A DNA stretch of 10,651 nucleotides from Minisyncoccota bacterium. GTDB lineage: Bacteria > Patescibacteriota > Minisyncoccia > Moranbacterales > GCA-2747515. The position numbers and the translations under genes were made by a program. The notes under the pieces are model-generated. The model saw nothing but the letters and a program-made list of their open reading frames with translations, was not told the origin of the DNA and searched no databases. The number at the start of each line of letters is the position of its first letter. The first letter of the stretch is position 1. Of this stretch, positions 6,481 through 10,651 are shown piece after piece. The stretch covers positions 1 to 10,651 of the forward strand of contig CALIRC010000103.1 of assembly GCA_938044295.1 (NCBI GenBank), read 5' to 3'.

Positions 6481-6549
6481 ATGGTAAAATTTCATTGCTG
6501 GAAAATGATTGCTTGGTTTAAAGACTCAGAAGGAATACATTATCATTAA
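6481..6549 (+). CDS. Very small ORF with a good ribosome binding site, 22 aa
   Basis: GAAGGA (6471-6476) is placed four bases before ATG 6481, one of the few clear Shine-Dalgarno sites here. The peptide is MVKFHCWKMIAWFKDSEGIH plus two residues. A longer open stretch in another frame (6509-6670, 53 codons, TTG start, ending KESNKDNGTQY) overlaps its end. The pair could be one frameshifted remnant gene. The rest of 6417-6679 shows no RNA gene or clear terminator, although genes converge here. No function is suggested. Confidence 0.2.
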   Translation: MVKFHCWKMIAWFKDSEGIHYH

Positions 6550-6679
6550 CTGGAGTAGTATAGTCACTTCTTCGAATCACAGAAATAAGAAAATTATTGA
6601 ACACACAATTACTAAAGCTTCAGATATCCCACAAAAGGAGAGTAATAAAGATAATGGAACACAATATTGAACAAATCAG

Positions 6680-7354
6680 CTACGGTCTACAGGTATTCAT
6701 GCATTTTTGAAAGCTCGGAGATTTGAGATAATCTACAATATGGTTCATTTCATCTCTGTATTCTCGTCTGCAAGTATCTGTGCAGCTTAGACAGTCACTA
6801 TCTCTAGTGTGTCGACACTGAAAGTTATGACGCTCACATCCCATATGACAGAAATACCGCATATTTCGACTATGCTCTCTCATCTTGTCGAGTTCAGACT
6901 GTGAAACAAGTACATCATCAAGTAGTGGATCTTGAAAAAAATTTTCTGGAATGGAGAATTGCGGTGAGTGCTCTACGGCGCAGTCTCTTTGCAATGAAAA
7001 AATGCCGCTGGATCCCTCTGATGGCAATAACGGACATTGACTATCAGAAAAGGCTATTTCCAGAACTTGTATACACAACACGGTAACGAAAAAAAATATA
7101 ATGAAGAAAATAAACAAAACCTTCGGAAGTTTCTTATATTTCACACCCCATAAGACAAAGCTAAAAACAAATGAATAAAAGGCTGATATAATAATTACGA
7201 CAATGGGAAGTGAAAGTGGATAGTAAGCTACAAGAGGGTTACCAACACCTAAAAACTCTTCCAAAAGTACCTCCTCAAGAAAAAATACAACAGGCGCTCC
7301 AAAGGGACCATAGCTACCCATAAAAAGAAATATGGTTGTAACGAGTGCAATCAA
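6680..7354 (-). CDS. Three-helix membrane protein with a ten-cysteine exported C-terminal domain
   Basis: The family is not recognised. From TTG 7354 the chain is 224 aa. Hydrophobic segments lie at the N-terminus, at 47-70 and at 79-102; the basic KYKKLPK loop between the last two should be cytoplasmic, which puts the C-terminal 120 residues outside. That region has ten cysteines (107, 125, 169, 173, 180, 188, 191, 195, 218, 222), including three CX3C pairs (169/173, 191/195, 218/222). This suggests five disulfides. The open frame extends upstream to 7411. Starting at TTG 7354 truncates the first helix, while ATT 7390 or CTG 7375 would keep it whole (LTFKLFWIVFFLIALVTTIF). No ATG precedes the helix. 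The gene faces the regulator tail to tail. Confidence 0.65.
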   Translation of the reverse strand: MIALVTTIFLFMGSYGPFGAPVVFFLEEVLLEEFLGVGNPLVAYYPLSLPIVVIIISAFYSFVFSFVLWGVKYKKLPKVLFIFFIIFFFVTVLCIQVLEIAFSDSQCPLLPSEGSSGIFSLQRDCAVEHSPQFSIPENFFQDPLLDDVLVSQSELDKMREHSRNMRYFCHMGCERHNFQCRHTRDSDCLSCTDTCRREYRDEMNHIVDYLKSPSFQKCMNTCRP

Positions 7355-7520
7355 AAAGAAGACAATCCAGAACAGTTTAAATGTGAGAATTTCTTTGAAA
7401 ATATATTTATGTTAGAAATTGTTTAACGTGATACAAACCAATTACTTTAAGTTCTTCCCATAAAAAAGCACACTACTATCTTAACATAATATCTAACGGT
7501 GATCCTAAGGACTCTAGCTG

Positions 7521-7634
7521 CACTTTATCTATTCCATAACTATAGTTTCTTTCTCAGTAGAAAAATCAGCACAGATAGGGCGCTTCTTACGCAAGATTGA
7601 TTGGTTCAAAAAGGTGGTAGATACTCATGCATAA
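7521..7634 (+). pseudogene. Possible gene remnant upstream of ddl
   Basis: A frame open from the stop at 7518-7520 to TAA 7632-7634 has no ATG start and ends in a coding-looking stretch (SAQIGRFLRKIDWFKKVVDT). It could be the C-terminal relic of a lost gene. I cannot name a family. The rest of 7355-7520 contains only AT-rich sequence with no clear feature beyond the open extension of the minus-strand membrane gene. Confidence 0.2.
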
Positions 7635-7660
7635 ACTATTGTTGTGAATGATGAGGAGGT

Positions 7661-7711
7661 ATGACAATATACAACATCCTGAAAATTTGGTACGATGACT
7701 ACGAAATATAA
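7661..7711 (+). CDS. Possible 16-aa leader peptide before ddl
   Basis: GAGGAGGT lies immediately before ATG 7661, and the ORF (MTIYNILKIWYDDYEI) stops at TAA 7709-7711, inside the TATAAT box and nine bases before the ddl start. The Shine-Dalgarno is strong, but the spacing to the ATG is almost nil, which argues against efficient use. It may be a leader, a remnant or chance. Confidence 0.2.
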   Translation: MTIYNILKIWYDDYEI

Positions 7712-7712
7712 T
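7707..7712 (+). promoter_or_regulatory. -10 box of ddl, near-leaderless start
   Basis: A perfect TATAAT at 7707-7712 puts +1 at about 7719, two bases before the ddl ATG. The -35 is weak: TTTGGT at 7686-7691 with a 15-base spacer is the best match. No Shine-Dalgarno lies between the box and the ATG. Confidence 0.5.
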
Positions 7713-7720
7713 ATAAGAAA

Positions 7721-8773
7721 ATGCAACGAAAAAAGATCATTTTGCTATGTGGTGGAAAATCAGCAGAACATGAGGTGAGTATTATGTCAGCTAGAAGCGT
7801 ATATCGCATAATTGATAAAGAGAAGTATAGCGTTTCAATCGTTGGAATAGATAAAAGTGGAAAGTGGCAATCATTGGAATCAGATTTTTTGGAAAACACA
7901 ACAAATAAAAGAATTACAACAAAAGATACTAAGCAAGAGAAAGAAGATCCTTCAAAAAATGTTTCCAGTTTCGCCTTAGTAGCCAATGAAGGGCTACATG
8001 AAAAGACAGTAGTATTTCCCCTTTTACATGGTACTTTTGGAGAAGATGGATCTATACAAGGCCTACTAAAGATGATGAATGTTCCGTTTGTGGGATCGGA
8101 TATCCTCGGAAGTAGTATAAGTATGGACAAAGACATTGCAAAACGATTATTAAAAGAAGCAAATATATCTATCTGTAAGTTTATTACAATAAAAAAGGGT
8201 GAGAATAAAATTGATTTTGAAAACGCGTCAAAAGCGTTAGGTGAGACGCTCTTTGTCAAACCAGCCAACTGTGGTTCCTCGATAGGCGTTTCTAGGGTTT
8301 CGAGTAAAGAAGAATTTGACAGCGCTCTTCAAAAAGCTTTCAAGCACGACACAAAAGTACTGATAGAGGAATATGTTGATGGAAGGGAGATAGAAGTGGC
8401 TGTGCTGGGTAACACAGATCCAAAAGTATCTGTATGCGGAGAAATCCGTCCGACAAAGGAATTTTATGACTATGAAGCAAAATACATGAGTGATAGTAAA
8501 ACAGACATTATCATTCCTGCAGATATACCTGATGACCTCTCCCAAAAAATCAAAAGTCTTGCATTAAGCACATTTAAAGCACTTGAAGCTAAAGGTATGG
8601 CACGTGTCGATTTTTTTTTGACTAAAGATAATCATATTTATGTAAATGAAATTAACACAATTCCAGGTTTTGCTGAACTGAGTGTATACCCACTTCTCTG
8701 GAAAGCATCTGGAGTCACTTATAAACAATTGATAGATGAATTGATAGAATTATCTCTTGAGGACCATACTTGA
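7721..8773 (+). CDS. ddl: D-alanine--D-alanine ligase
   Basis: Ddl is a cytoplasmic ATP-grasp enzyme that joins two D-Ala to make the dipeptide end of the peptidoglycan stem. The 350-aa product carries the family signatures: GGKSAEHEVSIMSA (11-24, with E18 the N-terminal substrate Glu), HGTFGEDGSIQGLL (103-116), KPANCGSSIGVSRV (180-193), EIEVAVLGN (223-231), the omega loop EFYDYEAKY (247-255) and VDFFL...VNEINTIPGF (296-317), with the Mg-binding Glu/Asn. The omega-loop tyrosine indicates D-Ala rather than the D-lactate specificity of VanA-type enzymes. Residues 60-80 hold a Lys/Thr-rich stretch, probably a surface loop. No other cell-wall gene adjoins it. The stop is TGA. Confidence 0.96.
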   Translation: MQRKKIILLCGGKSAEHEVSIMSARSVYRIIDKEKYSVSIVGIDKSGKWQSLESDFLENTTNKRITTKDTKQEKEDPSKNVSSFALVANEGLHEKTVVFPLLHGTFGEDGSIQGLLKMMNVPFVGSDILGSSISMDKDIAKRLLKEANISICKFITIKKGENKIDFENASKALGETLFVKPANCGSSIGVSRVSSKEEFDSALQKAFKHDTKVLIEEYVDGREIEVAVLGNTDPKVSVCGEIRPTKEFYDYEAKYMSDSKTDIIIPADIPDDLSQKIKSLALSTFKALEAKGMARVDFFLTKDNHIYVNEINTIPGFAELSVYPLLWKASGVTYKQLIDELIELSLEDHT

Positions 8774-8806
8774 AAAAAATAAAATTTCAAGAATATTTTA
8801 AAATTA

Positions 8807-8841
8807 AAGTAAGGTAGAAAAATATCTAGAGTACCTTACTT
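8807..8841. repeat. Perfect 10-bp inverted repeat after ddl
   Basis: AAGTAAGGTA (8807-8816) is complementary to 8832-8841 with a 15-base loop. No T-run follows on the plus strand. On the minus strand it runs into TTTAATTTT, so it would act better as a terminator of leftward transcription. It may also protect the ddl 3' end. Confidence 0.45.
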
Positions 8842-8893
8842 GTAGAAATAAAAAAATATCCTCCGCGAGATATGTAACTGGAGATATGATAAA

Positions 8894-8915
8894 GCCGACA
8901 CTGTGCGGTGTTGGC
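8894..8915. repeat. GC-rich hairpin in a gene-free stretch
   Basis: GCCGACAC (8894-8901) pairs fully with GTGTTGGC (8908-8915), with one G-U pair, around a TGTGCG loop. It stands out in very AT-rich DNA. On the minus strand the stem leads into TTTATC, a weak terminator form. Confidence 0.4.
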
Positions 8916-9427
8916 AGTTTGATTACAAAAAAATGGAAGATTACAAATTTCCTGTATATGTGCACAATACAATGAGACTGTGTCAAAGCAGGGCATTTGA
9001 TTATTTTGAGCGACGTTCTTTGTCAGAGGGATAAACTCATCAAAAGAATTTCTTCTTGTGTGAAAATAACCTGCAAGCGTTGCAAGTAATATCAAATCAC
9101 AAGGTTAAAGATTTTTGCGGAGAATACCGCACGGTATGATCAGGCGTCTCTCACGAACAAGATTTTCCTAAATGTCCCACCTCCAAGGAGCGCCAAAAAT
9201 GGACAAATAGAGAGACTCAGACAATAAATATGTGAGGCTTTGAGATTACTTACTACTATTTTTGAAGCTGTATACCATACAAGATCCATAATTCATAATC
9301 AATGATATGAGGAACTAGATGAAGGGGTATTGTCTGGAAAGTATTCCAATGCACTGTATATAGTATAAATATTTTTGAATCCAAAATTTTTCATCAGAAG
9401 TCTCCAATATTGCGGTATACTTTTGTT
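8916..9427. other. Intergenic stretch without a confident gene; decayed minus-strand ORFs
   Basis: No gene can be supported here. Several short minus-strand frames look partly coding: 9299-9394 (31 aa, starts MKNFGFKNIYTIYSALEYF, with GGAG seven bases upstream of its ATG), 9140-9289 (49 aa, starts MDLVWYTASKIVVSNLKAS), and a stretch ending at 8826 without an ATG. They lie in different frames and may be pieces of one broken gene. A small palindrome, ATACCG-ca-CGGTAT, is at 9124-9137. Confidence 0.3.
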
Positions 9428-9467
9428 AAAAAAAAGGAATGGCGGCACAAATCAATGCATCGCCATT
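9428..9467 (-). terminator. Intrinsic terminator of the lipoprotein gene
   Basis: On the minus strand AATGGCG and CGCCATT (plus 9461-9467 and 9438-9444) form a 7-bp stem with a 16-base loop, followed after two bases by eight T residues (complement of A 9428-9435). It is 17 bases downstream of the frameshifted stop at 9485 and 79 bases after the zero-frame stop. Confidence 0.75.
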
Positions 9468-9540
9468 TTATAGAATAAGAAGCGCTAAGGAAGTTTTTCC
9501 ATAAGTACTTTTGCACAGTCCAAAGCTCGTAAATAACCGT

Positions 9541-9568
9541 CCTCAACTAAATAATGAGGGAGAAAAAA
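9541..9568 (-). promoter_or_regulatory. Slippery T_TTT_TTC site with downstream hairpin (candidate -1 frameshift)
   Basis: In the lipoprotein reading frame the codons GAT TTT TTC form the heptamer T_TTT_TTC (plus 9562-9568), a canonical -1 slippery arrangement. Two bases later CCTCA and TGAGG (9555-9559 and 9541-9545) can form a short stem whose loop contains the zero-frame TAG. The stem is short and close, so a plain indel or sequencing error in the T-run is an equal alternative. Confidence 0.4.
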
Positions 9569-10134
9569 TCCAACGCATGTGGATCACCATCGAATGATGT
9601 TAGTGCTATATGGTTAATCTGATCAGTCGTATACGAAAAATATAGTGCCTCAGACCTGTGATTATATCCCTTCTGAATTCTCCAATATGTACCATCATCA
9701 CAGCTCTGAAAATAAGCAATTTCGTCATTTTTCTCTAAAAAGTAGAAAGCATTTTTTTGAAGAAGGCATTCAATCTTTGCATAAAAACTAGTATCAGAGT
9801 CAAAAATTAAGTATATATCTTTATTGCCAGAGGTATATACTTCTGATGCGCACGAGCCAAATTTTACATTTTCTTCGTGACCATCTGCAAAGCGGATGAT
9901 CGATGGTTCATGCATCTTTATGATCAAGAGTCTGCCGTCACCGATGTCTAACCCATCAGTTGGACCAGTCACAAAATCAACAACACCCATTGAAGCTGCA
10001 TAGGGCACTGCCACCTTCGGCGCATGCAGATTTTCTGAAGTAACTTCAGGAGGTGTATCAATTTTTGCCGATGTTGAGCAGGCAGTGAGAATGCCAAATG
10101 TAAAAAACAAAAATAAGTACCAAATCGTTCGCAT
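9547..10134 (-). CDS. Putative lipoprotein, function unknown, probable frameshifted C-terminus
   Basis: ATG 10134 is chosen because GGAGGA (10139-10144) lies four bases upstream and the chain then starts with a classic lipoprotein signal: M-R, a hydrophobic stretch, and lipobox LTAC with C19. An in-frame upstream start at 10170 lacks these features. The mature part is 176 aa, beta-rich in appearance, and matches no family I recognise (GPTDGLDIGDGRLLIIKM, ADGHEENVKFGSC, DGTYWRIQKGY). The zero-frame end SLII follows a T6 run. A -1 shift there gives LPHYLVEDGYLRALDCAKVL plus five more residues, ending at TAG 9485-9487, for 216 aa in total. That extension adds a fourth mature cysteine, so they can pair. 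It should be lipidated and processed by LspA. Confidence 0.75.
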   Translation of the reverse strand: MRTIWYLFLFFTFGILTACSTSAKIDTPPEVTSENLHAPKVAVPYAASMGVVDFVTGPTDGLDIGDGRLLIIKMHEPSIIRFADGHEENVKFGSCASEVYTSGNKDIYLIFDSDTSFYAKIECLLQKNAFYFLEKNDEIAYFQSCDDGTYWRIQKGYNHRSEALYFSYTTDQINHIALTSFDGDPHALDFFSLII

Positions 10135-10168
10135 AGAATCCTCCAGTATGAGCGTGTGTAAAGGTATC

Positions 10169-10193
10169 AAAAATTCCTGACTTTAGCCAGGAA
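10169..10193 (-). terminator. Minus-strand terminator or attenuator upstream of the lipoprotein gene
   Basis: TTCCTG and CAGGAA (10174-10179 and 10188-10193) form a stem with an 8-base loop, followed on the minus strand by five T residues. It lies 35 bases before the lipoprotein start, so it either ends a transcript from the right or attenuates this gene. Confidence 0.6.
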
Positions 10194-10212
10194 GAAACTT
10201 TAACATGAAAAG

Positions 10213-10344
10213 ATGAAGACGTCAATAATAAGTCTTGATCTAAACCCTGAAATGCACAGGCTCTTTTTTAAGAATAAAAACCTCATGCGGTGTAAGATAG
10301 CCCAATCCCACGCAAAAAATATTGAAAGAAAAAAGTCATGTTAA
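10213..10344 (+). CDS. Small ORF, 43 aa, possible remnant
   Basis: The ORF begins ATG 10213 (MKTSIISLDLNPEMHRLFFK) and ends IERKKSC before TAA 10342-10344. The C-terminal part (AQSHAKNIERKK) is loosely reminiscent of the IER(H/K) segment of IS1-type transposases, but this is weak. It overlaps the next ORF by seven bases. Confidence 0.22.
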   Translation: MKTSIISLDLNPEMHRLFFKNKNLMRCKIAQSHAKNIERKKSC

Positions 10345-10493
10345 AACTGAAAATTCACCTCAACGAGTGGTATAAAATCAAGTTTGGTAATAACGTAAGT
10401 CTTCTACTTCACAATGTAGCGGTAAAAACACCTATAAAACCGCAGTTTTTCTGTGAATTGCTGCCAAAAAACTCTACAAAAACTTTTTATTGA
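10338..10493 (+). CDS. Small ORF, 51 aa, overlapping the previous one
   Basis: ATG 10338 overlaps the stop of the previous small ORF (ATGTTAA), as in translational coupling, and the frame runs to TGA 10491-10493. The peptide starts MLKLKIHLNEWYKIKFGNNV. Read as a frameshifted continuation of the previous ORF, the join IERK + LKLKIHL resembles a transposase C-terminal helix. Equally it could be chance. No Shine-Dalgarno is clear. Confidence 0.22.
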   Translation: MLKLKIHLNEWYKIKFGNNVSLLLHNVAVKTPIKPQFFCELLPKNSTKTFY

Positions 10494-10494
10494 A

Positions 10495-10651
10495 GAGAAG
10501 AGCGAGCGCCGTGTTGCGGGCTAGCTTGATGCTTGCTTGTGTTCCGCCCTCGGAGCGACTTGTTATTGCTGCGTAAGCGCCGGGTGTTCTAAGTGCTGAT
10601 GTAGACAAGAATCAAGAGTCCTCAATCCAGTTGTCGGTAGTGCTTTTATTC
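10495..10651. other. GC-rich block at the right edge, nature unresolved
   Basis: GC is 63% at 10501-10560 against 33% in the preceding 60 bases. The minus strand has two coding-looking frames. One ends at TAA 10563-10565 (LRTLDSCLHQHLEHPALTQQ). The other is open from 10611 to TAG 10474-10476 (ends SIKLARNTALALLFNKKFL) and is separated from upstream sequence by a TGA. Small stems such as TCCG-CCCT-CGGA also form. It may be a partial gene with a frameshift, a repeat, or the edge of a structured RNA. Confidence 0.35.

Noticed and set aside
6571..6578. TTCGAATC resembling a tRNA T-loop
   Set aside because: The flanking bases cannot form a T-stem, and no acceptor, D or anticodon arms lie at the right distances.
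8771..8773. UGA recoded as Gly or Trp
   Set aside because: The conserved genes (ispG, comM, ddl, lspA) contain no in-frame UGA, and ddl ends at UGA at the expected length. Open frames across UGA at 843 and 10612 are in unsupported regions.
8826..9095. 89-codon minus-strand frame with several cysteines
   Set aside because: It has no ATG, a stop a few codons upstream, no ribosome site, and crosses two hairpins. It may be part of a decayed gene but is not supported as a CDS.

Overview
The window looks like a chromosomal stretch from a small-genome, AT-rich bacterium, most probably a member of the Patescibacteria (Candidate Phyla Radiation). That placement is an inference. It rests on gene content (a cysteine-less DksA/TraR-like protein, ComM, an HTH-ATPase-STAS-like fusion, short genes of unknown function), the low GC of most of the sequence, and the scarcity of Shine-Dalgarno sequences. 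Every recognisable gene reads through under the standard code with no in-frame UGA, so the UGA=Gly code of Absconditabacteria/Gracilibacteria does not apply.

Layout. Positions 1-68 hold the last codons of an upstream gene, followed by a strong terminator. Positions 100-1000 have no confident protein gene. They hold a small lysine-rich ORF, a complete promoter-hairpin-terminator unit that looks like a ~165-nt small RNA (305-504), a long hairpin that would terminate minus-strand transcription (550-624), and a GC-elevated, hairpin-rich block ending in a perfect terminator (about 690-990). A plus-strand run follows: yraN (1088-1504), ispG (1518-2726), a 120-bp imperfect inverted repeat, a zinc-finger-less dksA-like gene (2890-3237), lspA (3245-3706) and comM (3772-5298). 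An array of phased TTTACA repeats precedes an HTH / GHKL-ATPase / STAS-like regulator (5382-6416). A minus-strand gene for a three-helix membrane protein with ten extracytoplasmic cysteines lies at 6680-7354, and its start may be further upstream. ddl is at 7721-8773. A mostly gene-free stretch follows. A minus-strand lipoprotein gene occupies 9547-10134, with a probable -1 frameshift extending it to 9485 and its own terminator at 9428-9467. The right end holds small overlapping ORFs of doubtful reality and a GC-rich block.

Together the recognised genes describe a cell that makes isoprenoid precursors (IspG), peptidoglycan (Ddl) and processed lipoproteins (LspA, with a likely substrate nearby), and that handles incoming DNA (ComM, possibly YraN). 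The regulator at 5382-6416 combines in one chain the ATPase and STAS-like modules that partner-switching systems usually split between proteins. At least two start codons (yraN, ddl) lie where a TATAAT box would place the transcription start, which suggests leaderless mRNAs.
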